Positions 1 through 7,038 of a stretch of DNA of 12,696 nucleotides are shown here, piece after piece. The stretch comes from an uncultured Paracoccaceae bacterium (GTDB lineage Bacteria > Pseudomonadota > Alphaproteobacteria > Rhodobacterales > Rhodobacteraceae), in the NCBI GenBank assembly GCA_938038825.1, contig CALHST010000016.1:1-12696 (forward strand), in the 5' to 3' direction. How positions within the stretch are numbered: position 1 is the stretch's first letter; the number at the start of each line of letters is the position of its first letter. Below the pieces are notes generated by a model. It worked only from the letters and a program-made list of their open reading frames with translations, was not told the DNA's origin and made no database searches. Made by a program: the position numbers and the translations under genes.

Positions 1-948
1 GCCGGTAAACACAGCCAACTGCTCTTCGAATTGCAGCTTTTCCGTCATGTAAGACGTGGTGCCGCCCCCCAGCAATTCTGCCAGAATGCGCAATGCGGCG
101 GCTTTTTCCTGTGCGCCCGCATCGCGTTCCGGCGCGATATAACTGCGCGAGACATATTCCGTGGCCACCCGCGCATCGCGAAAGATCACCCGACGTTCTG
201 CATTTTGTGGCGGTTCTTCGGACCGCAGACGTTCCGGCAGGTCTGGATTGAACGGAATGGGACCGTAATGTTCTTCGGCCAGTGCGCGCACCTCTTGCGG
301 GGTCACATCACCGGACACCACAAGGATCGCGTTATTGGGTGAATAGTGAATACCGTAAAAATCAAGTGCGTCCTGCAGGGACAAGGTTTCCATCTCGTGT
401 TTCCAGCCGATGATGGGCACGCCATATCGGTGGTTCAAATACTGCGCCGCATTCATCTGCTCGCCGAACAACGCACGCGGGTTGTTTTCGGTGCGCTGGT
501 TGCGCTCTTCCAGAATGACCTGACGTTCGGTGAGAATGTCTTCTTCCGTCAGGCGGATGTTTTTCATCCGATCCGCTTCCATTTTCATCATCAACCCAAG
601 GCGGTCGGCTGCAACGCGTTGAAAATAGGCAGTGTAGTCATAGCTGGTGAAGGCATTGTCGCGCCCACCATTGGCGGACACCACGGCCGAAAACTCCCCT
701 GATTTCAGGGTATCCGTGGCCTTGAACAACAGATGTTCAAGGAAATGCGCGACGCCGGACTGGCCCACGGGTTCATCCGCAGACCCGGCGCGATACCACA
801 ACATATGTTGCACCACTGGGGCGCGGTGATCTTCCACCACGACAACGTCCATGCCGTTGTCTAACGAAAATGTCGTGACCAGTTCATTCGCGCTCGCCCA
901 TGCGGGCATGACGGTCGCGGCAAGAATGGCAAGGGATCGGCGCAACAT
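1..948 (-). CDS. M16 family zinc metallopeptidase, secreted (C-terminal part beyond window)
   Basis: A pitrilysin/insulinase-family (M16) peptidase, expected to cleave peptides in the periplasm. The N-terminus reads as a Sec signal peptide: MLRR, a hydrophobic core, then a likely cut after AWASA at residue 20. The inverted zinc-binding motif HxxEH is H68-F-L-E71-H72, and the third zinc ligand is E148 in the ERQVILEERN stretch, exactly 76 residues after H72, as in the family. All catalytic residues are intact. The window holds 316 residues; single-module M16B proteins run to about 430-450, so the C-terminal part is missing only because the window ends. The ATG at 948 has a good AGAGGAG ribosome site 5 nt upstream. 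It is last in a series of minus-strand genes but has its own candidate promoter. Related proteins often occur as two neighbouring M16 genes, so a second copy may lie outside the window; that is inference. Confidence 0.93.
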   Translation of the reverse strand, partial: MLRRSLAILAATVMPAWASANELVTTFSLDNGMDVVVVEDHRAPVVQHMLWYRAGSADEPVGQSGVAHFLEHLLFKATDTLKSGEFSAVVSANGGRDNAFTSYDYTAYFQRVAADRLGLMMKMEADRMKNIRLTEEDILTERQVILEERNQRTENNPRALFGEQMNAAQYLNHRYGVPIIGWKHEMETLSLQDALDFYGIHYSPNNAILVVSGDVTPQEVRALAEEHYGPIPFNPDLPERLRSEEPPQNAERRVIFRDARVATEYVSRSYIAPERDAGAQEKAAALRILAELLGGGTTSYMTEKLQFEEQLAVFTG

Positions 949-981
949 AGACACTCCTCTCAAAGCAGAAATCATGAGGTA

Positions 982-1009
982 GATGTACGCTGAACCACGA
1001 CCGGTTCAA
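982..1009 (-). promoter_or_regulatory. candidate promoter of the M16 peptidase gene, overlapping a 6-bp inverted repeat
   Basis: On the minus strand a -35-like TTGAAC (1004-1009) and a -10-like TACATC (982-987) are 16 bp apart. Transcription would start near 975 and give a leader of about 27 nt carrying the AGAGGAG ribosome site. The -35 box and spacer overlap a perfect inverted repeat, TGAACC (991-996) and GGTTCA (1003-1008) with a 6-nt spacer, which could be an operator. The -10 box is weak (3 of 6), so this is tentative. Confidence 0.3.
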
Positions 1010-1047
1010 GCATACTGGCAATAACGTGAGCAAATCGTTTAAAAACG

Positions 1048-1557
1048 CTATCTCGGGGGGGCCGTAGGTGTGCGCACCCCGGCCCGACGCCAACGTTGGT
1101 TTTCTGCCGAGGCATCCAGCGTTTCACGCTTGTATACCAAGGCATAATTGTCCCGCTTCACCAGTCGGATTTGCAGGAACCGGCCCCGGCGTTTGCGGAA
1201 GGCTTCATCTTCTTCGGCCAAGGTCTGGCGAATGGTTCCATCACGGCCCAAGCGGCTGGCATAGGTGACAATGCCGGAATCCCCGGTTGGAATGCCACCG
1301 TTCACATTGGTGCCCCGCGTACCGCCCAACGCCGCGACCGAGTCATTTAGCGGTTGTTGGTCGGTGCGGTTCACACCACCCGGCGTCGGTTCCGGCAAGT
1401 CAGAGAAGTTTTCGGGTTGCTGTAAAGGTTCACCCGGAACGATCAGAAATTCGTCTGGTCCTTCACCCGGCTTTTGCAACTGGCGCAGGTTTGATTCACC
1501 GCATGCCGCAAGGCTTACGCTGGCCAAAATCAATATCAGATGCCACACACGCATCAT
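1048..1557 (-). CDS. DUF3035 family lipoprotein
   Basis: A small predicted lipoprotein of the DUF3035 family, function unknown. From the second of two adjacent Met codons (1557 or 1554) the protein has 168 residues, with a short basic-hydrophobic signal and a lipobox L-A-A-C whose cysteine is residue 18. The residue after Cys is Gly, so outer-membrane sorting is expected by the usual rule. Family landmarks seen are SNLRQLQ after the lipobox, GPDEFLIVPGEPLQ around residues 32-45, PTPGGVNRTD and DSVAALGG. An open frame extends 19 codons further upstream to 1614, but that extension would bury the signal peptide and overlap lspA, so I reject it. No strong ribosome site precedes the double ATG, and translation may depend on lspA just upstream (53 bp). 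A run of seven G (1055-1061) falls in the last codons and could be error-prone. The family call is from remembered motifs. Confidence 0.85.
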   Translation of the reverse strand: MMRVWHLILILASVSLAACGESNLRQLQKPGEGPDEFLIVPGEPLQQPENFSDLPEPTPGGVNRTDQQPLNDSVAALGGTRGTNVNGGIPTGDSGIVTYASRLGRDGTIRQTLAEEDEAFRKRRGRFLQIRLVKRDNYALVYKRETLDASAENQRWRRAGVRTPTAPPR

Positions 1558-1610
1558 GGCGCCCCCATATCTTGTGTTCCAGCTAGGATACGCTACCCAA
1601 CAGCGGATTG

Positions 1611-2078
1611 TCACGCAGCCTTTTTGCCATCCGGGGTCAGGAACACAAGCCCTATTGCCCCCACAAAAATAAACACATCCGCGATGTTAAAGCTGAACGG
1701 GTTGTGAATCCCGCAGCAAGACATGTTCAAAAAGTCCAAAACATAGCCATAGATCGCTCGATCCACGACATTTCCAAGGGCCCCACCAATGACGAAACCG
1801 GCACAAATCAGCCCAAGACGTGGGATATCCGTGCCCCGGACCCACCACAGGATCCAACCGCATATCAACAGCGCAAGGGCAATCAGCACCCATGCACTGT
1901 TACAATCTTTGAAGAGACCAAAGTTGATCCCGCAATTTTCGCCGTAGCGAAAGTTGACAAACGGGGGCCACACGTCGATCGCAAGCACCCGCCACAGCTC
2001 CATTTGATGGATGACCACATACTTGCTGATCTGGTCGATCAGCCCCGCAATCAGGGCAGAGATCCACAGAATCCGCAT
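1611..2078 (-). CDS. lspA: lipoprotein signal peptidase (signal peptidase II)
   Basis: An inner-membrane aspartyl protease that removes the signal peptide from diacylglyceryl-modified prolipoproteins. From the ATG at 2078 it has 155 residues, a normal length. Visible family motifs are DQISK (D15-K19), GNVVDR with catalytic D106, and FNIAD with the second catalytic Asp, D134. Four hydrophobic stretches fit the four-helix topology (about 3-15, 62-80, 86-102 and 131-147). The start follows the purH stop by one base (TGA-C-ATG), which points to translational coupling. A longer frame to 2144 would run into purH and add a non-hydrophobic 22-residue tail, so the internal Met is preferred. Its downstream neighbour is a lipoprotein, a natural substrate. 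Confidence 0.97.
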   Translation of the reverse strand: MRILWISALIAGLIDQISKYVVIHQMELWRVLAIDVWPPFVNFRYGENCGINFGLFKDCNSAWVLIALALLICGWILWWVRGTDIPRLGLICAGFVIGGALGNVVDRAIYGYVLDFLNMSCCGIHNPFSFNIADVFIFVGAIGLVFLTPDGKKAA

Positions 2079-2079
2079 G

Positions 2080-3666
2080 TCAGTGCCGGAAATGGCGCAT
2101 GCCGGTAAACACCATGGCAAGGCCCGCCTCGTCTGCGGCTGCAATCACGTCATCGTCGCGCATGGACCCGCCCGGCTGGATCACACAGGTTGCGCCTGCG
2201 GCAGCGGCCTCTAGCAGACCATCTGCAAAGGGGAAGAACGCGTCCGACGCCACAGCCGACCCTTGGGTCAACGGCGCGGGCAAGCCCAGCGCCTCGGCCA
2301 TGCGTTCGGCTTTCTTGGCCGCGATCAGCGCACTGTCTACGCGGCTCATCTGGCCTGCCCCGACGCCCACTGTTGCGCCGTCTTTGACGTAGACAATTGC
2401 GTTGGACTTCACGTGTTTGGCGATAGTCCAAGCAAAGCGCAGGTCAGCCATTTGTTCGGCTGTGGGCTGCACTTTGGTGACGACTTTCAGTTCGCTATCA
2501 GGCACGAACCCAGTATCTTTGTCCTGAACAAGCCACCCGCCCGCAACTTGCTTGGCCGACAAGATCGGCGCGCGTGGATCGGCCAAACCGTCTGTCGTCA
2601 ACAAACGCAGGTTCTTTTTGGCCGCAAACACGGCCTTGGCCGCATCTGACGCGCCCGGCGCAATCACAACTTCGGTAAAGATCCCGGCCATTTCTTGCGC
2701 TGTGGCTTCGTCCAACGGCTGGTTCAGCGCGACGATTCCACCAAAGGCAGAGGTCTGATCGCAGTTGAACGCCTTTTGATACGCCTCTTGCAACGTGGCA
2801 CCCGTGGCCGCGCCACAGGGGTTGGCGTGCTTGATAATCACACAGGCCGGACCGTTTTCCGGGGCGAATTCGCTGATCAGCTCAAACGCGGCGTCGGTGT
2901 CGTTGATGTTGTTATAAGACAGCTCTTTGCCCTGATGCTGAACGGCTGTGGCCACACCGGGGCGGTTGGACCCATCGGTGTAAAAGCGCGCCGCTTGATG
3001 CGGGTTCTCGCCATAGCGCATTTCTTGTTTCAGCGTACCCGCAAAGCTACGGCGGCGCGGCGTCCCCGGCACTTGTTCGGCCATCCATGTGCTGACGGCG
3101 GTGTCGTAGGCGGCGGTGCGGGCATAGGCGGTTTGGGCAAGCAGTTGACGCAGCGCATAGGTGGTTTGGCCATCGTTCGCATTCATCTCAGCCAGCAGCA
3201 CGTCGTAGTCTTCGACATCCGTGATGATGTTCACAAACCCATGGTTTTTCGCAGCAGAGCGGATCATCGCAGGGCCGCCAATGTCGATGTTTTCGATCAT
3301 CTCGTTATACTCGGCACCCCGCGCCAATGCGTCTTCGAACGGGTACAAATTCACCACAACCAGATCAATGGCGCCAATCCCGTGTTCCGTCATGGACGCC
3401 ACGTGATCGTCATTGTCGCGCAGCGCCAGCAGCCCGCCATGCACAACAGGGTGCAGGGTCTTGACCCGTCCATCCATCATCTCTGGAAAGCCCGTCACGT
3501 CCGACACGTCTTTCACATCACAGCCCGCCTCGCGCAGCGCTTTGGCGGTGCCGCCCGTGGACAAAAGTTCAACCCCTTTTGCCGCCAGGGCCTGCCCAAA
3601 CGCAGCAAGCCCCGTCTTGTCTGAAACGGAAATCAAAGCACGGCGTACGGGGTAAAGATCGGTCAT
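2080..3666 (-). CDS. purH: bifunctional AICAR formyltransferase / IMP cyclohydrolase
   Basis: Catalyses the last two steps of de novo purine synthesis: AICAR plus 10-formyl-THF to FAICAR, then ring closure to IMP. It is cytosolic. The 528-residue length matches the family. The N-terminal cyclohydrolase (MGS-like) domain covers about residues 8-150, with SVSDKTGL (13-20), STGGT (36-40) and GRVKTLHP (66-73). The C-terminal transformylase domain has RYGENPHQ (217-224), the catalytic Lys-His pair in KHANPCG (K279, H280) and SAFGGIVALN (306-315). No key residue is missing. The ATG at 3666 has an AGGA ribosome site and lies 22 bp after the heparinase gene, and lspA follows after one base. So purH sits inside an operon with no other purine gene. 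I see no purine riboswitch or PurR-like site in the 22-bp gap. Confidence 0.98.
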   Translation of the reverse strand: MTDLYPVRRALISVSDKTGLAAFGQALAAKGVELLSTGGTAKALREAGCDVKDVSDVTGFPEMMDGRVKTLHPVVHGGLLALRDNDDHVASMTEHGIGAIDLVVVNLYPFEDALARGAEYNEMIENIDIGGPAMIRSAAKNHGFVNIITDVEDYDVLLAEMNANDGQTTYALRQLLAQTAYARTAAYDTAVSTWMAEQVPGTPRRRSFAGTLKQEMRYGENPHQAARFYTDGSNRPGVATAVQHQGKELSYNNINDTDAAFELISEFAPENGPACVIIKHANPCGAATGATLQEAYQKAFNCDQTSAFGGIVALNQPLDEATAQEMAGIFTEVVIAPGASDAAKAVFAAKKNLRLLTTDGLADPRAPILSAKQVAGGWLVQDKDTGFVPDSELKVVTKVQPTAEQMADLRFAWTIAKHVKSNAIVYVKDGATVGVGAGQMSRVDSALIAAKKAERMAEALGLPAPLTQGSAVASDAFFPFADGLLEAAAAGATCVIQPGGSMRDDDVIAAADEAGLAMVFTGMRHFRH

Positions 3667-3688
3667 GTGGTGTCCTGTTTATCGGCCG

Positions 3689-5425
3689 CTAAGGCAGCTC
3701 AATCTCATCGCGGGTGATATCGCGCACGCCAATGGCAGACTCTTGCGGTTTGGACAAGGACCAGCGCAGCTTTGTGACGTATTCAACCGCGCGCCCTGAC
3801 AGGACGATCTGTTGCGAAGCACGTGGTTTCAACCGCCCCGTTTCCAAATAGACCGACGGTTCCAGCCGCAAGGGCACGCCTTCGGAGCGGAACACCCAGA
3901 CTTCACCACTTTTCAACGTAATCGACACGGCCGTTCCACCCAGATCAAGCCGCACATCCGCTTCGGGATGCAAATGGAACCGGATGTCATAGGGGATGCC
4001 CGCAAGACGGACCGCATCCATGGATTTTTCAAATCGCCGCCGATCGGCATCTTCCAATGCCAGCAGCATGTCTTCGCCCGCCAGTGCGCGGCCATCAAAG
4101 GTCATCTCTAACGTGCGGGCATGGGTCAGCCCATGCGTCAGTACATAACCATCATGCCCGCCCTGAAACCGCATGCCATCCGGGGCGCGGCCAATCTCGA
4201 CCGGAACATTTTGTGGCGCATCGACCAACGACTCGCGTTTGGTGATTTTGTCGATGTCATCCAGCCGAGCACTGGAATAGCCATCCAAAGACAAGGTGGA
4301 ATGCGATGGGGTCGCCCGCCCTGCCCGGCGCCATTCGGTTCCAAAGCTGACGCCCGAACCGCAATTGACGATCATCGGACGCCTGCCTGACGTCATCTCG
4401 AACGCCAATGTCGAGGCATGCGCATTTACATTGGCCGGGCCTTTGGGCGGCGGGCTTGCATCAATCACAACACTGGTGCGCCCCGCTGACAGCCGCGCAT
4501 AGCCCATGGACAACCCGTCCGGTGCTGCGTGTTTGGCCCCGGAGGATGCCAAGGCATGATCCAGCCAGCCCTCGGTGCCGCGCCCCCCGCCATGAAAGCG
4601 CGCCAAAGACCCGTCCGCATGACGCAATGTCCGCAAGGATGGGGCGATCAGGTCAATCGCTTCGATCACCGCTGCGGGCACTTTCTGCTCGGCTTCTGAC
4701 AAGGCCGCAACGGCCCAGGTCAGCAACATAAAGACATGCAAAAGTTCTTGGGGATTGCGGGTTGGGATCCCGCCTTCATCATCAATCTGGTCGCCGCATT
4801 CCTTGGCCAAAGCTGTAATCGCAGGCGCGGCGAGCTTTTCCAAACCTTCCAACGCAAGACTGGCATAGATCAGCCCCGTCAGCGCCTCAAAACGCTCCAT
4901 CCCTGGTGCTGCGGCATGCCAGCGGCGCGACAAAAACCGCGTTTGATGGGCAAGCGACCGGTAGAACACCACCGAGTCGTCGCTTTCTTTGCCGCGCAAC
5001 AGGAACAAGGCGTGGTTGATCCAACGGATCAGCCGCCGACCCGTCAGATCCGGGGTCCATCCGGGCCCGCTGCCATTGCCAAAGCGCGCAATCCATTGCC
5101 ATGTCCAATCAGATGCCGCGGATCGGGCCTTTTGATCGCCCACTGCAACCAAATCGTCCAGCCAGGAAAACCCCTGCACTTCCTGCTCAAACATCACATC
5201 TGGCGCAGCTATGTCCCAAATCTCGGTATCCGGAGCAACCACCAGATGGCCTGCGAACAAATAGTTCCCTGCCGCCAATTGCCGACCCTTGGCAAAACTG
5301 CCGATGGTGCGCGGTTCCGGCGACGACACAAAAGCGGACGCGCCTTTCGTGCGCGTTGCAAGACGCGCATGCAATCGGTGCATGAACTGCGTTCGCCGCG
5401 AACTGAAGCTGCTATGTTTGCTCAT
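3689..5425 (-). CDS. heparinase II/III family protein without signal peptide
   Basis: A 578-residue member of the heparinase II/III (polysaccharide lyase-like) family. The N-terminal half is helix-rich, as expected for the alpha/alpha toroid: FSWLDDL (86-92), W(x)2-W repeats near 107-111, and GGIPTRNPQELL (218-229). The C-terminal beta-rich heparinase domain begins near residue 300, with NAHASTLAFE (334-343, H336), IVNCGSG (352-358) and ATPSHSTLSLDG (371-382, H375). These resemble the histidine motifs of the family's active site. The N-terminus (MSKHSSFSSRR) is polar and basic with no hydrophobic core, so it looks cytosolic or non-Sec, unlike classical secreted heparinases. The ATG at 5425 has AAGG 8 nt upstream and an in-frame stop just before it. 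It sits between rsmB and purH in a likely operon. The substrate is unknown; I would not claim heparin. A role in recycling an envelope or capsule glycan is only a guess. Confidence 0.88.
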   Translation of the reverse strand: MSKHSSFSSRRTQFMHRLHARLATRTKGASAFVSSPEPRTIGSFAKGRQLAAGNYLFAGHLVVAPDTEIWDIAAPDVMFEQEVQGFSWLDDLVAVGDQKARSAASDWTWQWIARFGNGSGPGWTPDLTGRRLIRWINHALFLLRGKESDDSVVFYRSLAHQTRFLSRRWHAAAPGMERFEALTGLIYASLALEGLEKLAAPAITALAKECGDQIDDEGGIPTRNPQELLHVFMLLTWAVAALSEAEQKVPAAVIEAIDLIAPSLRTLRHADGSLARFHGGGRGTEGWLDHALASSGAKHAAPDGLSMGYARLSAGRTSVVIDASPPPKGPANVNAHASTLAFEMTSGRRPMIVNCGSGVSFGTEWRRAGRATPSHSTLSLDGYSSARLDDIDKITKRESLVDAPQNVPVEIGRAPDGMRFQGGHDGYVLTHGLTHARTLEMTFDGRALAGEDMLLALEDADRRRFEKSMDAVRLAGIPYDIRFHLHPEADVRLDLGGTAVSITLKSGEVWVFRSEGVPLRLEPSVYLETGRLKPRASQQIVLSGRAVEYVTKLRWSLSKPQESAIGVRDITRDEIELP

Positions 5426-5509
5426 ATCGTCTGCCTTTTACGCTCTGTCGGCGCTTTATGCCCGGATACTATGCGGAACGGGCCGCCGAGTCACGTGCGG
5501 TGATCCTCC

Positions 5510-6772
5510 TCAGGCACCTTTTCGCAACGCGGCGATGTAAAATCCATCCATGCCGCCCCGCTCTGCCCAAAAATCAGGGCGCAATCGCAAGCCACCCGCA
5601 TCCGAGCGCCAGGCATCCTCGACCCAGGGCTGATCCATTGCGTCCGCGTCCAGCGACAAATTCGCGTGGCGGCTCAGAGCCTCTTCCACCTGCACTTCGC
5701 CCTCGTCGGGCAGCAGGGAACAGGTGCAAAACACCAGTTGCCCGCCGGGTTTGACCAAGGTCAGCGCATGATCAATCATCTTGCCCTGCATCTCGATCAA
5801 AGTGGCGAAATCCGATCCATCCTTGGCAAAAGGCAAATCGGGATGGCGGCGCATCGTGCCGGTTGCGGAACATGGCGCGTCCAACAAAACCGAATCCCAT
5901 TGGCCGTTATAGGTGAACGCATCTGCGGTTTTCATCCGCGCCGTCAGTCCTGTACGGTCCAGATTTTGCCCCACACGTTCCATCCGCACCGGAGAGATAT
6001 CCACCGCTGTGACAGCACATCCCGCCGCAGCCAATTGCAGAGTTTTCCCGCCGGGGGCCGCGCACAGGTCCAGAACTTTCTCACCACGGACAAGCTTGGC
6101 GGGAAGGGCAGCCGCCGCATCCTGCACCCACCAGTCGCCACTGTCATACCCGGCAAGGGCGGTGACCTGCCCGGCATTGTGCACCCGAACCGATCCTGTC
6201 GGCAAAACCGTGCCGCCGGTCATCTCAGCCACAGCCGCTGGGTCGGTCTTCGCGGTCAGATCCAACGGCGCACCTGCGTGATGCGCCGCCTCGCAGCCCG
6301 CAACGGCAGCCCGCCCCCACGCATGCACCAAGGGCTGGCGCAACCAACGCGGCATGCGTGGCACGGGCAATCCCGCCCAATCTTTTGGCGCATCTTCTGC
6401 CAGTTTGCGCAGAACCGCATTCACCAAGCCTTTGGCACGGTTATGATGTTTGTCGCGCGACGCAAGTGACACCAGATCATTCACCACACCATGCGCCGCC
6501 GCACCGCCCGCCAATTCCACAGCACCAAGACGCAACAGATTGCGAATGGGCAATGGGGGGGCTTTGGGCACATGGCGCAAAATCAACGCATCCGCGCGAT
6601 CCATATTGCGCAACACCTCTTGCGCCAATCGTTGCGCCCGCGCCCGATCCGGCGGATCCAAACGCTCAAACACCCCGTCCGCCGTCAATTCCGACATCAG
6701 TTTTCCGTCCTCCAGAATGCGTTGCAGAACAAACGCCGCGCTGCGCCGTGCCGGTATGCCGTTGTCTGCCAT
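5510..6772 (-). CDS. rsmB: 16S rRNA (cytosine-967-C5)-methyltransferase
   Basis: A SAM-dependent enzyme making m5C967 in 16S rRNA, with an N-terminal NusB-like RNA-binding domain (about 8-130) and a C-terminal Rossmann methyltransferase. Of 420 residues, motif I is VLDLCAAPGGKTLQ (233-246). Motif IV is LLDAPCSATG with Cys301, and motif VI is VFCTCSLLPDEGE with the catalytic nucleophile Cys351. Both cysteines needed by the RCMT mechanism are present. Motif II lies at VTAVDIS (254-260). The end GGMDGFYIAALRK is typical of the family. The ATG at 6772 has AAGGA about 10 nt upstream. It is the first gene of the minus-strand set and is divergent from the SDHAF4-type gene, with 47 bp between starts, so the operon promoter should lie there or inside the neighbour. 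Paralogues such as RsmF exist, but the NusB-like N-terminus supports RsmB. Confidence 0.94.
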   Translation of the reverse strand: MADNGIPARRSAAFVLQRILEDGKLMSELTADGVFERLDPPDRARAQRLAQEVLRNMDRADALILRHVPKAPPLPIRNLLRLGAVELAGGAAAHGVVNDLVSLASRDKHHNRAKGLVNAVLRKLAEDAPKDWAGLPVPRMPRWLRQPLVHAWGRAAVAGCEAAHHAGAPLDLTAKTDPAAVAEMTGGTVLPTGSVRVHNAGQVTALAGYDSGDWWVQDAAAALPAKLVRGEKVLDLCAAPGGKTLQLAAAGCAVTAVDISPVRMERVGQNLDRTGLTARMKTADAFTYNGQWDSVLLDAPCSATGTMRRHPDLPFAKDGSDFATLIEMQGKMIDHALTLVKPGGQLVFCTCSLLPDEGEVQVEEALSRHANLSLDADAMDQPWVEDAWRSDAGGLRLRPDFWAERGGMDGFYIAALRKGA

Positions 6773-6819
6773 GGTCCATGAGTCCTTGCTTTGAAAAACT
6801 GTCGGCGTATATCAGGGCT

Positions 6820-7008
6820 ATGACCGAAAAGGAAACACCCAAAAGCGATCTGCCCCCGGCTGCGCAACGCGCATTGGCCGAAGCAGAGGAGCGCCGCAAG
6901 CGCGCGGCACGCGATCCTTCTTTGCCAAAAGAGCTGGGAGGCCGCGATGGCCCTGAACCCGTGCGCTATGGCGATTGGGAGAAAAAGGGCCTTGCCGTCG
7001 ACTTTTAG
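6820..7008 (+). CDS. DUF1674 / SDHAF4-type succinate dehydrogenase assembly factor
   Basis: A 62-residue protein of the DUF1674 family, whose mitochondrial member is SDHAF4 (Sdh8). In eukaryotes SDHAF4 binds flavinylated SdhA and helps assemble complex II; the same role here is inference from family membership. The N-terminal half is charged and helical (AAQRALAEAEERRKRAA, residues 14-30). The C-terminal signature PEPVRYGDWEKKG...DF (46-62) is the conserved end of the family. The frame is open far upstream (to 6358), but that stretch is antisense to rsmB. The ATG at 6820 gives the normal short length and starts after rsmB. The ribosome site is poor (CAGGG close to the ATG). It is the only protein gene here on the plus strand, alone and convergent with the SnoaL-like gene. 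Confidence 0.88.
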   Translation: MTEKETPKSDLPPAAQRALAEAEERRKRAARDPSLPKELGGRDGPEPVRYGDWEKKGLAVDF

Positions 7009-7038
7009 GGTCCAAGCGATGGCCCACTGCAGCCCGCG

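Noticed and set aside
1027..1056. A CGTTT/AAACG AT-rich hairpin after the DUF3035 gene as a terminator
   Set aside because: The stem is 5 bp with a 2-base loop and no following T-run; not convincing.
1055..1061. A seven-G run at the end of the DUF3035 gene as a phase-variable tract
   Set aside because: It affects only the last few codons, so slippage would hardly change the protein; more likely chance or a place for sequencing error.
1..2112. A 12-base exact direct repeat, GCCGGTAAACAC, at 1-12 and 2101-2112
   Set aside because: Both copies are inside unrelated coding genes (M16 peptidase and purH), with no extension, no mobile-element signs and no gene-level explanation; probably chance.
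2695..3624. A 309-codon plus-strand open frame opposite purH
   Set aside because: It is fully antisense to a clear purH, has a His/Arg/Gly-rich low-complexity translation, and shows no family motif; long antisense frames are expected in G+C-rich coding DNA.
5666..6469. A 267-codon plus-strand open frame opposite rsmB
   Set aside because: It is a shadow of rsmB with no recognisable domain and an unnatural composition.
6791..6813. A TTGAAA / TATATC pair before the SDHAF4-type gene
   Set aside because: The spacer is only 11 bp, far too short for a sigma-70 promoter.
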